Positions 1 to 7,412 of a DNA stretch of 15,103 nt are shown here, piece by piece; position 1 is the stretch's first letter, and each line of letters opens with the position of its first letter. Under the pieces are notes generated by a model. That model ran no database searches and was not told the origin of the DNA. It worked only from the letters and a program-made list of their open reading frames with translations. Origin of the DNA: Deltaproteobacteria bacterium (GTDB lineage Bacteria; UBA10199; DSSB01); contig JAIOPF010000330.1 of NCBI GenBank assembly GCA_021414045.1, forward strand, positions 1 through 15,103. Direction: 5' to 3'. A program made the translations under genes and the position numbers.

Positions 1-3
1 TAA

Positions 4-17
4 ACTGACATGTCAGT
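4..17. promoter_or_regulatory. Perfect 14-bp palindrome upstream of the ether-lipid operon
   Basis: Bases 4-17 read ACTGACATGTCAGT, a perfect inverted repeat without spacer. It lies just upstream of a TTGACT hexamer at 24-29 that could be a -35 element, about 80 bp before the AGPS start. No convincing -10 hexamer is visible at the matching distance. Position and symmetry fit an operator for a dimeric repressor, for example a TetR-type regulator, but no regulator gene is in the window and no factor can be named. The window edge cuts the region, so more of the promoter may lie upstream. Confidence 0.4.
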
Positions 18-97
18 CTGATTTTGACTTGTTTTTTCTACAGAATTCCTCTACCAGAGAACATCCTTTTCCGGATCTCTCACATGAGGAATCGAGC

Positions 98-1909
98 ATG
101 CAAAACTCGCCGACGCGCCTTTTTCCACCGCCCCTTCCTCCCCAATCGGGAGACGAGGAAAGCCTCGACGTCTGGGGCTTTCGGGACACGAAATTCGAAA
201 TCTTGAACAACGGCAGCGTTCGACTGAGCGGATCCCGCTATTCGCTTTGCGGGCAAGAACTTCCCTCCCTGCTTCCCTGGGTCAGCGAAGTCATGAAGGT
301 CTCGGTTCGCGCCGACGACCAAAATCCGCCGGCCTATCCGACGGCGATTCCCGAGCCGGTTTCCCATCCGAATTTCATGGCCGAAGTGGTGAAAATTCTC
401 CAAGCCGACCAAATCAGCCAAGATCCGAAGCTGCGACTGCGTCATGGCCACGGTCACACCCAAGAAGAAATGTTCGCGATCAAATACGGCAAGATGGCAC
501 GCATCCCCGATCTGGTGGTCTATCCTAGCGAAGAAGAGCAAGTCTCTTCCCTAGTCGAAGCCGCGATTCGACATGACGTCTGCCTGATCCCTTTCGGTGG
601 CGGAACCTCGGTCACCGAAGCCCTGCGCTGCCCCGAGAACGAGGGACGCTTCATCGTCTCGGTGGACATGCGCCGCATGAACCGCATCCTCTGGATAGAC
701 CCGGTCAACCGCATGGCCTGCATCCAAGCCGGCGCCGTCGGACGCCACATCTTCGAGCAGCTGAAGCAATACGGTTTCACGCTCGGGCACGAACCCGACT
801 CGGTGGAATTCTCCACCCTCGGAGGCTGGATCGCGACGAACGCCAGCGGCATGAAGAAAAACCGCTACGGCAACATCGAGGACATCGTCCTCGACATGAA
901 CGTCGTCACCGCCGCCGGCAAGCTCGAGCGCTCCTCGGTGGCCCCGCGAGAATCCGCGGGCAGCGACCCGCGACTTTGGCTCTTCGGATCCGAGGGCAAC
1001 CTGGGCATCATCACCTCGGCGATCGTGAAGCTCTTCCCGCTGCCGGAAGTGCAGCGTTACGGATCGGTGATCTTCCCCACTTTCAAGGATGGGGTCGCCT
1101 TTCTCTACGATCTGACGCAAAACGGAGCCGTACCCGCCAGCATCCGCCTCGTCGACAACCTGCAGTTTCAGTTCGGATTGGCGCTCAAGTCCAAGTCGAC
1201 GGGGCTCAAGGCGCTGAAAAGCAAGATCGAGAAATTCTTCGTCATCAACCTGAAGGGCTTCGACCCGCAAAAAATGGTCGCCTGCACCATCGTCTTCGAA
1301 GGCAGCCGGGCCGAGGTCGCCACCCAGGAAAAGGCGGTTTACGGTTTGGCGAAAAAGCACAAGGGAATGAAAGCGGGCGCGGAGAACGGCATCCGCGGCT
1401 ACCAGCTGACCTTCGGCATCGCCTACATCCGAGACTTCGTCATGAAGCATTACTTTCTCGCGGAATCCTTCGAGACCTCGGTGCCCTGGAGTCAGGCCGA
1501 ATCCCTCTGCGAGAACGTCAAGGCCCGCCTCGCCGCGGAGTACGAAAAACGCGGCCTGCCGGGAAAGCCCTTCCTCACCTGCCGCGTCACCCAAGTTTAC
1601 GAGACCGGCGTCTGCGTCTATTTTTATTTCGGCTATTACTACAAGGGCGTGGAACACCCTTCCGAGCTCTACGCCGAGCTCGAAGTCATCGCGCGCGAGG
1701 AGATCCTGCGCAACGGCGGCTCGCTCTCGCACCATCATGGCATCGGCAAGCTGAGGCAGCGCTTCCTGCCCGAGATCAAGTCCCCCGCCATGCTCGAGTG
1801 GATAGGCCAGGCCAAAAGAGCCTTGGATCCCAGCAATACCTTCGGCAGCGGCAACCAGAGCATCGCCGAGACTTCCAAAACCATCAAAGCGGTGGGAGGT
1901 GAAAAATGA
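98..1909 (+). CDS. Alkyldihydroxyacetonephosphate synthase-like flavoenzyme (AGPS family)
   Basis: This is a 603-residue FAD enzyme of the AGPS branch of the vanillyl-alcohol-oxidase superfamily. The family replaces the acyl chain of acyl-DHAP with a fatty alcohol, making the ether bond of alkyl-DHAP. The N-terminus has the family WGF-DTKFE and LSGSRYSL segments. The FAD domain shows PDLVVYPSEEEQV and PFGGGTSV (about 165-172), then the highly characteristic LGHEPDSVEFSTLGGW (229-244) followed by ASGMKKNRYGNIED. The C-terminal half has CRVTQVYETG with Tyr501, the expected active-site tyrosine region, and the SLSHHHGIGKLR histidine cluster (His545-547). Length fits eukaryotic AGPS without its peroxisomal targeting peptide. 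The ATG at 98 is preferred because GAGGA at 86-90 precedes it by 7 nt; the open frame reaches a TTG at 29 that lacks such a site. The stop overlaps the next start (ATGA), so translation is probably coupled. A D-lactate or glycolate oxidase relative is possible but much less likely given these motifs. Confidence 0.9.
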   Translation: MQNSPTRLFPPPLPPQSGDEESLDVWGFRDTKFEILNNGSVRLSGSRYSLCGQELPSLLPWVSEVMKVSVRADDQNPPAYPTAIPEPVSHPNFMAEVVKILQADQISQDPKLRLRHGHGHTQEEMFAIKYGKMARIPDLVVYPSEEEQVSSLVEAAIRHDVCLIPFGGGTSVTEALRCPENEGRFIVSVDMRRMNRILWIDPVNRMACIQAGAVGRHIFEQLKQYGFTLGHEPDSVEFSTLGGWIATNASGMKKNRYGNIEDIVLDMNVVTAAGKLERSSVAPRESAGSDPRLWLFGSEGNLGIITSAIVKLFPLPEVQRYGSVIFPTFKDGVAFLYDLTQNGAVPASIRLVDNLQFQFGLALKSKSTGLKALKSKIEKFFVINLKGFDPQKMVACTIVFEGSRAEVATQEKAVYGLAKKHKGMKAGAENGIRGYQLTFGIAYIRDFVMKHYFLAESFETSVPWSQAESLCENVKARLAAEYEKRGLPGKPFLTCRVTQVYETGVCVYFYFGYYYKGVEHPSELYAELEVIAREEILRNGGSLSHHHGIGKLRQRFLPEIKSPAMLEWIGQAKRALDPSNTFGSGNQSIAETSKTIKAVGGEK

Positions 1910-4596
1910 GAACGGAAGGCCGTGGCAATCGAGTCTTGATCACCGGCGTCACCGGTTTCGTCGGCAAGGTCGTCCTGGAAGAAATCCTACGCCGCTCGGA
2001 AGAATTCGACCTCGACCGGGTTTACGTGCTGATCCGTCCTGGAAAGAAGGGACATTCCCCGCAAGAGCGCTTTCATCAGGAAGTCGCCACCTCGCCGTGT
2101 TTTTCCCTGCTCCCGGCCGGATGGGAGAGCCGAATCACCGTCGTCGCCGGGGAACTGAGCGAAACCCATTGCGGCTTGAGCGTCTCCGACCGCGAGGAGC
2201 TCGCTGGGCAACTCACGCATTTGATCAACTGCGCCGCTTCCGTCGAATTCGACCTGCCCCTGGCGGTAGCCGCCAAGGCCAACATCACGAGCAGCTTGAA
2301 CGTCCTCGAGCTCGCCAAGTCTTGCAAAACGCTGCAACGTTTCGTCAACGTGTCGACGGCCTACGTCACTCCTCACCGCGGCGACTCGGTGCCGGTGCCC
2401 GAAGCCCCCGTCCCGCTGCCACGTTCGGCGCGGGAAATCTACCAGACCATCCTGAGCGGACGCTTCGACACGAAAGCCTTGCTGAAAGAAACAGGACACC
2501 CCAATACCTACACCTACACCAAGTGCCTCTCCGAGCACCTCCTGCTCGAAAATCGCGGCAAGGTGTCGATGACCATCGTGAGACCCAGCATCGTTTCGGC
2601 CTGCTGGAAATACCCCTTTCCCGGCTGGATCGACAGCCGTGCCGCCTTCGCGGGCTTCGTCTCGCTGATCGGATCGGGCTACCTGCAAGCCGTGGTCGTG
2701 CGCGAGGCCACCTTGCTCGACATCGTGCCCTGCGACGTGGTCGCCGACCGCATCCTCCGCTGCGCCTTCGAACGCGTCGAGGCGGACCCGGAAACGCCGC
2801 AAATCCGGCACGCGGTGGCCGGGCCGACGCGCAGCTGCTCGGTACGCGAGAATAGCGATATCATCGAAGCCTTCTTCCGACGTTATCCCGTCGACCGCTA
2901 CCCGAACGTGAAATACCGCGGCCCCGACAACCTCGAGTTTCGCCTTCGCCATTGGCAATGGCACCAGGCCCCCAACAAGCTAAGGTCGGCCTTCTGCGGG
3001 CTTACCGGAAAGACCAAGCAGAAAAAGCAGGTCGAACGCCTGGCGGGAACCCTGCATTACCTGAACACCGGCTTCCCCTATTTCACGCATTGCACCTTCG
3101 ATTTCCAGGTCTCGATGCCGATCGACGACCCTGACTTCGAGAAAAAGGCCTACATCGAGACGGTCTGCAAGGGCGTGTATCGCCACCTGATGAAAAAATC
3201 CGAGAATGAAGTCACCTTCGCCGGACGAAAGCATCGTGGATTCCAAAAGGACCTGGCCTGGACGATCACCCGCCCGAAGGGCAATTGGGCCATCCGGACT
3301 TCCGCCTATCTGGCGCGCAAGGTCCTGCGACGCTGCGCCGACCAGATCACCTTCGACCGCGCCGCCTTCGAGAAAGCCCGCGCCGCGATCCCGCGCGACA
3401 CCCTATTGATCATCGTCCCGACGCACCGCAGTTATCTCGACTTCATCCTCTGCTCTTATTTGTTTTTCTCCCATCCGGAACTGGGCATCGCGATCCCGCA
3501 CATCGCGGCGGCGCAAGAGTTCGGAAAAATCCCGCTGCTCGGCAAACTCATCAAGCAGACCCAGGCCTTCTACGTGCAGCGCGGGCTCGGCAGGGAAAAC
3601 CCGGAGCTGACACGGCAAATCCACGACCTCGTCCACCGCCAAGAGTCGCTGGAATTCTTCATCGAGGGAACGCGCAGCCGTTCACGTCAGGCCCTGAAGC
3701 CCCGGCGCGGCATTTTAAAATGCCTCCAAGGCTCGGGCCAGAAATGCACGATTCTCCCGGTGTCGATCAGCTACGACCGGGTTCCAGAGGCCTCGACCTT
3801 CCGCCGCGAACTCAGCGGCGCGCCGAAGCCGAAGATGCGCCTGGGCGGCCTCCTCGCCTGGTTGGGCCGAGTCACGAGCGGCGAAATCCGCTTGGGACGC
3901 ATCCACATGGCCTGCGGCCAACCCCTCGCCATGGACCCGGACGCGGACCTGATGTCCCTGAGCCGGGAAGTGATGGCCGAGCTGCAAGGCGGCTTGACCG
4001 CGAGCAGCTACCACCTTCGCGCCTTCCTTAGGCAGCATCCCATTCCAGGGCTCGGGTTGGACTGGCTAAAGCAGGCTATCGAAGCCCGAGGTGGCCGCGT
4101 CATCGAGAGCCCGCTCAAGGACGAGGAAAAAAACGACGAGATCCTGGGGCCCACCTTCAACTATCAATGGAGCCATTGTTTCTTCGCCGAGGCCTTGTCG
4201 GCCTTTCCGGAGCACCCCGCCATCCAAAGTCACGTTCGCAGCAATCTTTATCTACCGCTTTCCGAGTCGAAGATGCCGGCCTCGCGGGAGGAAAGACTCC
4301 AATTCCTCCTGCAGGCCCTCTTCGAGCCGGTCTGCCGCGACTACTACGGGGTGGCCGACGTGCTGGGGCAGCGCAAGAACCCGCCCCGCTCGGCCGCCGA
4401 ATTTCTCCCGCATCTTCACGGGGCCCACTTGCCCAACATCGAAGCCTGCCTGGAAGACCTCGTCGCCCGCGAAATCTTGACGCCAGGAGACAAGGGTGAA
4501 GGTTATCGTTGGGGGCCCAAAGCCCAGGAACTGAACCGCTACCGCGAAGCCTGCCGCTGGCCCGAAACCGCGTCTCGCTTGGCCGCGGTCGGATAA
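1906..4596 (+). CDS. Fusion protein: fatty acyl-CoA reductase + GNPAT/PlsB-type acyltransferase
   Basis: This 896-residue protein has two enzyme halves. Residues 1 to about 430 are an alcohol-forming fatty acyl-CoA reductase: Rossmann TGVTGFVGK (13-21), INCAASVEFD, NVSTAYV (148-154), catalytic YTYTK (Tyr202, Lys206), then a FAR C-terminal (Sterile-type) domain ending near YLNTGFPYFTHCTFDF. Residues from about 480 are a glycerol-phosphate/DHAP acyltransferase: PTHRSYLDF with the HX4D pair His507/Asp512, AFYVQRG (554-560), FIEGTRSRS (585-593) and ILPVSISYDRVPE (616-628), resembling GNPAT as much as PlsB. A further C-terminal region of about 200 residues matches the GNPAT tail in position. The first half would supply fatty alcohol and the second acyl-DHAP, the two substrates of the AGPS encoded just upstream. 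The start lies in an ATGA overlap with that gene, with GGAGGT at 1895-1900 as ribosome site. DHAP rather than glycerol-3-phosphate as acceptor is inferred from context, not visible in sequence. Confidence 0.88.
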   Translation: MRTEGRGNRVLITGVTGFVGKVVLEEILRRSEEFDLDRVYVLIRPGKKGHSPQERFHQEVATSPCFSLLPAGWESRITVVAGELSETHCGLSVSDREELAGQLTHLINCAASVEFDLPLAVAAKANITSSLNVLELAKSCKTLQRFVNVSTAYVTPHRGDSVPVPEAPVPLPRSAREIYQTILSGRFDTKALLKETGHPNTYTYTKCLSEHLLLENRGKVSMTIVRPSIVSACWKYPFPGWIDSRAAFAGFVSLIGSGYLQAVVVREATLLDIVPCDVVADRILRCAFERVEADPETPQIRHAVAGPTRSCSVRENSDIIEAFFRRYPVDRYPNVKYRGPDNLEFRLRHWQWHQAPNKLRSAFCGLTGKTKQKKQVERLAGTLHYLNTGFPYFTHCTFDFQVSMPIDDPDFEKKAYIETVCKGVYRHLMKKSENEVTFAGRKHRGFQKDLAWTITRPKGNWAIRTSAYLARKVLRRCADQITFDRAAFEKARAAIPRDTLLIIVPTHRSYLDFILCSYLFFSHPELGIAIPHIAAAQEFGKIPLLGKLIKQTQAFYVQRGLGRENPELTRQIHDLVHRQESLEFFIEGTRSRSRQALKPRRGILKCLQGSGQKCTILPVSISYDRVPEASTFRRELSGAPKPKMRLGGLLAWLGRVTSGEIRLGRIHMACGQPLAMDPDADLMSLSREVMAELQGGLTASSYHLRAFLRQHPIPGLGLDWLKQAIEARGGRVIESPLKDEEKNDEILGPTFNYQWSHCFFAEALSAFPEHPAIQSHVRSNLYLPLSESKMPASREERLQFLLQALFEPVCRDYYGVADVLGQRKNPPRSAAEFLPHLHGAHLPNIEACLEDLVAREILTPGDKGEGYRWGPKAQELNRYREACRWPETASRLAAVG

Positions 4597-4605
4597 GGAG
4601 CCCGT

Positions 4606-5673
4606 ATGAAGAAGAAACCCGTCCTCATCACCGGAGCCACCGGCTTCCTCGGACGCCATCTCCTCCAAGCGCTCTGCCAGGATTCCGCGCTGCAACCGAT
4701 CGCGCTGGTCCGAAACAAGAAAAGCTGGAAATCGCAAAACTGGACCCATGGATTGAAAGGCGTCGAATTGCTCGAAGGCTCCATCACGGACGCCGCCGAC
4801 TGGGCCGATGACCCGCGCCTGGAAGGTTTGTCGGGCATCTACCATCTGGCCGCCGTGGTCCGTCACACCCGCAGGGATCCCGAAGACATGATCCACGCCA
4901 ACGTCGAAGGCTTGCTGCAAATCCTGCGCGTGGCCGGCGAGCGGAAGTGCCGCGTGGTTTTCATCTCCACCTCCGGAACCGTCGGCTGCTTCGACTCTCC
5001 CTCGGAGAGCGCGGATGAAAACGCCCCTTATCAAGAAAAGACCGTCGGAGCTTGGCCCTACTACGCCTCGAAGATCCGCGCGGAACGCGAGGGACGCGCC
5101 CTAGCCGAAAGCTTGGGCGTCGAGCTGGTCATCCTGCGCCCGCCCGTCCTGCTCGGTCCCGGCGACCATCGCATGCGCGCCACCAGCCACATCTCTCGGC
5201 TGCTGCGGGGCAAGCTGCCTTTCATCGTCAAGGGCGGCATGCATTTCGTCGATATCCGAGACGTCACCCAGGCGATGCTCCGCGCCATGAAAATCGCCAA
5301 ACCCCGCCCCGTCTATCACTTGAGCGGGACGGCCTATCGCCTCGAGGACTTCCTCGGAACCGTGGCCGAAATCGGAAGGGTATCGCCTCCCAAACTGCAA
5401 CTTCCCTCGTTGGTCGCGAAGCTGCTTTCGAAAACCTCCGCCATCCTCGATTCGGTGCTCCCGCCACGCGAGCATCCCATCCTGCCCGATCCCGTCGTCT
5501 TCGAGATGGCCTCGAAGCATTGGGGATTGCATTCCCTCTATGCGAAGAAGGATTTGGGATTCGTCTCGCGGGATCCGCGCGAGACCTTGACCGACACCAT
5601 CGTGTGGTTACGGGAAAATCAGCCGGAATTGAAGGCGAAGGCGGCCGGCGACTTGAATGCCGCGGAGCTTTAA
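4606..5673 (+). CDS. Extended short-chain dehydrogenase/reductase (NAD-dependent epimerase-like)
   Basis: This 355-residue extended SDR starts with the nucleotide-binding motif TGATGFLG (9-16), has HLAAVVRHTRRDPEDM followed by the NVEG helix, a FISTSGTVG active-site strand (119-127), and the catalytic YYASK (Tyr152, Lys156) followed by ILRPPVLLGPGD, as in dihydroflavonol-reductase and 3-beta-hydroxysteroid-dehydrogenase relatives. The substrate cannot be read from sequence. It follows the fusion gene by 9 nt, with TAAGGAG at 4594-4600 serving both as stop codon and ribosome site, so it belongs to the same operon. An ether-lipid pathway needs a reductase for the ketone of alkyl-DHAP, and this gene is the obvious local candidate; reduction of a fatty aldehyde or an unrelated substrate is also possible. 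It converges on the ABC ATPase gene with only 13 bp between stops and no clear terminator there. Confidence 0.75.
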   Translation: MKKKPVLITGATGFLGRHLLQALCQDSALQPIALVRNKKSWKSQNWTHGLKGVELLEGSITDAADWADDPRLEGLSGIYHLAAVVRHTRRDPEDMIHANVEGLLQILRVAGERKCRVVFISTSGTVGCFDSPSESADENAPYQEKTVGAWPYYASKIRAEREGRALAESLGVELVILRPPVLLGPGDHRMRATSHISRLLRGKLPFIVKGGMHFVDIRDVTQAMLRAMKIAKPRPVYHLSGTAYRLEDFLGTVAEIGRVSPPKLQLPSLVAKLLSKTSAILDSVLPPREHPILPDPVVFEMASKHWGLHSLYAKKDLGFVSRDPRETLTDTIVWLRENQPELKAKAAGDLNAAEL

Positions 5674-5686
5674 ACCCGTTTCACCC

Positions 5687-6496
5687 CTAAAGAACCCCAG
5701 ACTTCTTGCCGGATCCCGCGCTCGCGGAAAAACGGCCTCGAATTTTCTTGAGTTGGATCTTCGCCCCGAAAGTCGCGCTCAAATGCTTCGAGTTAAGGAC
5801 GGATGCCTTGGCGCCCGCCGCCGTCACCCGGCCCTCGCGCAACATAAGGACATGCGAGAAAATCGGGGCTATCTCTTCCACGTGATGGGTGACCAAAACC
5901 AAGGTCGGCGCCCCGGGGCGTTTCGCCAGTCTCCGCAGAAAACCCAAGAAATGCTCCCGCGCCACCATGTCGAGGCCGGCGCAGGGCTCGTCCAAGATGA
6001 GCAGCCTGGGTCTGGCCATCAGTGCCCGTCCGATCAAGACCCGCTGCTGTTCCCCTTGCGAAAGGTAGCCCCAAGGACGATCGGCCAGCTCGCCGCACTC
6101 GACTTCCCGCAACAATTTTTTCCCCGCGCGCCTATCCCCCTCCGGGATTTCGCCCCAGTAATTGACGATGGCGTCTTTCCCGCTGATCACGACGTGCAGG
6201 GCGGGCTCGTCGAAACGCAACATCTGACGCAAGCTGGAACTGACCAAGCCGATGGCCTTGCGCAAAACGCGCCAATCGGATTCGCCGTAACGTTTCCCCA
6301 AGACGTGAATCTCTCCGGAGGTGGGCGTCATGTAGGCCGTGAGGGCGCCCAAGAGCGAGGTCTTTCCCGAACCGTTGGGACCCAAGATCACCCAATGCTG
6401 GCCTGGATCGATGCGCCAGGAAACTCCCTTAAGGATAGGGATTTCGCGACGTATCCAAAGATCGCGCAACTCTAAAATCGGGGTTTTCGCTTCCAT
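5687..6496 (-). CDS. ABC transporter ATP-binding protein, lone ATPase
   Basis: This 269-residue single ABC nucleotide-binding domain is complete: Walker A GPNGSGKTS (39-47), Q-loop region near 86-94, signature LSQGEQQR (145-152), Walker B LLILDEP (165-171), D-loop GLD and H-loop THH (203-205). It resembles stand-alone ATPases of the YlmA/ModF kind. No permease gene lies nearby, so its partner, if any, is encoded elsewhere, or it works as a cytosolic ATPase. The start at 6496 has a GAGGG-type site a few bases upstream. It is the last gene of the minus-strand run and lies 82 bp after the preceding small secreted-protein gene, so it may have its own promoter. The tail after about residue 235 is basic and Ser/Gly-rich. 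Confidence 0.88.
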   Translation of the reverse strand: MEAKTPILELRDLWIRREIPILKGVSWRIDPGQHWVILGPNGSGKTSLLGALTAYMTPTSGEIHVLGKRYGESDWRVLRKAIGLVSSSLRQMLRFDEPALHVVISGKDAIVNYWGEIPEGDRRAGKKLLREVECGELADRPWGYLSQGEQQRVLIGRALMARPRLLILDEPCAGLDMVAREHFLGFLRRLAKRPGAPTLVLVTHHVEEIAPIFSHVLMLREGRVTAAGAKASVLNSKHLSATFGAKIQLKKIRGRFSASAGSGKKSGVL

Positions 6497-6578
6497 AGAT
6501 TTTCCCTCACGCCCTCTACCATCTGGGCTTCAAGGGAATCTACGAGGATGAGCACCTTTCGGACAAGCATTAAGCGCC

Positions 6579-6917
6579 CTAACGGCCCACCTGATTGGGA
6601 ACGGTAATCGAATAGCCCGGAGCGGTTTGGTAGAGATTGCAGTCGCCCACCCACTGTCCATAATTCTCGTCGTAGTAACAGGGGTCGTCTGGGTGGTCCT
6701 TGATCTTCCAATCGTAAAGATCATGATGCGGGTCGTACATGAAGGGAGGATTCACCATCTGTGGAATGACGCGGTTGGAGGATCGACCGCCTCCGCTCGA
6801 GGGTGGGTAGGGACTCCCGGATAAGCCGATGGGGTTCGCCCAAAGCGGCACCACCATCGCCAACAAACTTCCGAACACGGCCAGAAGGGACGCGCATTTC
6901 CACATTCGCGAGAACAT
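6579..6917 (-). CDS. Small secreted protein, unknown function
   Basis: This 112-residue protein is not recognised. It begins with a classic signal peptide: Arg4 and Lys7, then a hydrophobic core (about 9-25), with likely cleavage after PLWA at residue 27. The mature part of about 85 residues starts with a Pro/Gly/Ser-rich stretch and continues into an aromatic and Asp-rich section (MYDPHHDLYDWK, DPCYYDE, WVGDCNLY) with two cysteines that could form one disulfide. It starts 14 nt after the stop of the anchored protein and is probably co-transcribed with it. No strong Shine-Dalgarno sequence is seen; Met5 is an alternative start that would still leave a signal peptide. Confidence 0.6.
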   Translation of the reverse strand: MFSRMWKCASLLAVFGSLLAMVVPLWANPIGLSGSPYPPSSGGGRSSNRVIPQMVNPPFMYDPHHDLYDWKIKDHPDDPCYYDENYGQWVGDCNLYQTAPGYSITVPNQVGR

Positions 6918-6931
6918 GGGATGATTTTAAG

Positions 6932-7402
6932 CTAATGCCGAAAAAAGGCCAATAAGGCGATTCCAGCCACGAGAAGAAAACCAAAAACGGCCACCGCCCC
7001 GAAGATGACGGTCTTGACCGAGATGGCGCCCGGTTCTTCGGGCGTGAATCTTTCCTTCCAGTCGATGGTGCTCGAAGTCGAGGGCGCGGGAGAAGAAAGA
7101 TTGCCAGCCGACATGGTCCCGACCTGCATCGTCGAGGCTCCCATGGCTCCGGAATTGCCGAACTTTTGCATGAGACCCTCCAGCTTGGCCCGCATTTCCG
7201 GAGGTAATTGCTGAAAATTCTGGACGCCGGCGTTTGCCATTGCCTTTTTGACCAGGGGATTTTCCAGGATTCCCTCGAGGAAATCGGGAATTCCGTTGCC
7301 GTTCGCATCGACCATGATCTTTTGAAAGGCCTCGGGAAGACCCTGGACATTTTGGGCGTCGACTTCCTTGCCGTTGACGATGATTTTGCCGAAGGTCGTC
7401 AT
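6932..7402 (-). CDS. C-terminally membrane-anchored protein with a DxNxNG loop
   Basis: This 156-residue protein has no N-terminal signal peptide but a strongly hydrophobic segment close to its C-terminus (about 129-153), ended by FFRH, so it looks tail-anchored with a cytosolic N-terminus. It opens with KIIVNGKEVD, followed by VDANGNGIPDF (31-41), a DxNxNGxxD pattern like calcium loops of EF-hand or thrombospondin-3 type, then helical, Met/Gln-rich sequence with LPPEMRAKLEGL, and a Ser/Thr/Pro/Gly linker (about 83-113). I recall hypothetical proteins with a similar VNGKE and DGNGIPD layout, but no function is known to me. Its ribosome site AAGGGGG overlaps the stop of the peroxiredoxin-like gene, only 10 nt upstream, so the two are one operon. 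Confidence 0.65.
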   Translation of the reverse strand: MTTFGKIIVNGKEVDAQNVQGLPEAFQKIMVDANGNGIPDFLEGILENPLVKKAMANAGVQNFQQLPPEMRAKLEGLMQKFGNSGAMGASTMQVGTMSAGNLSSPAPSTSSTIDWKERFTPEEPGAISVKTVIFGAVAVFGFLLVAGIALLAFFRH

Positions 7403-7412
7403 GCAAACCCCC

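Noticed and set aside
29..97. Extension of the AGPS-like gene to a TTG at 29
   Set aside because: There is no ribosome site before the TTG, it overlaps the probable promoter, and the ATG at 98 has GAGGA 7 nt upstream and fits the family length.
551..1738. Long minus-strand open frame opposite the AGPS-like gene
   Set aside because: It is a by-product of GC-rich codon bias; the plus strand has clear conserved motifs throughout.
6472..6570. Short minus-strand frame of 32 codons (start MLVRKVLILVDSLE) overlapping the start of the ABC ATPase gene
   Set aside because: It has only a weak AGGG site, no known family, and overlaps a clear gene; it could at most be a leader peptide.
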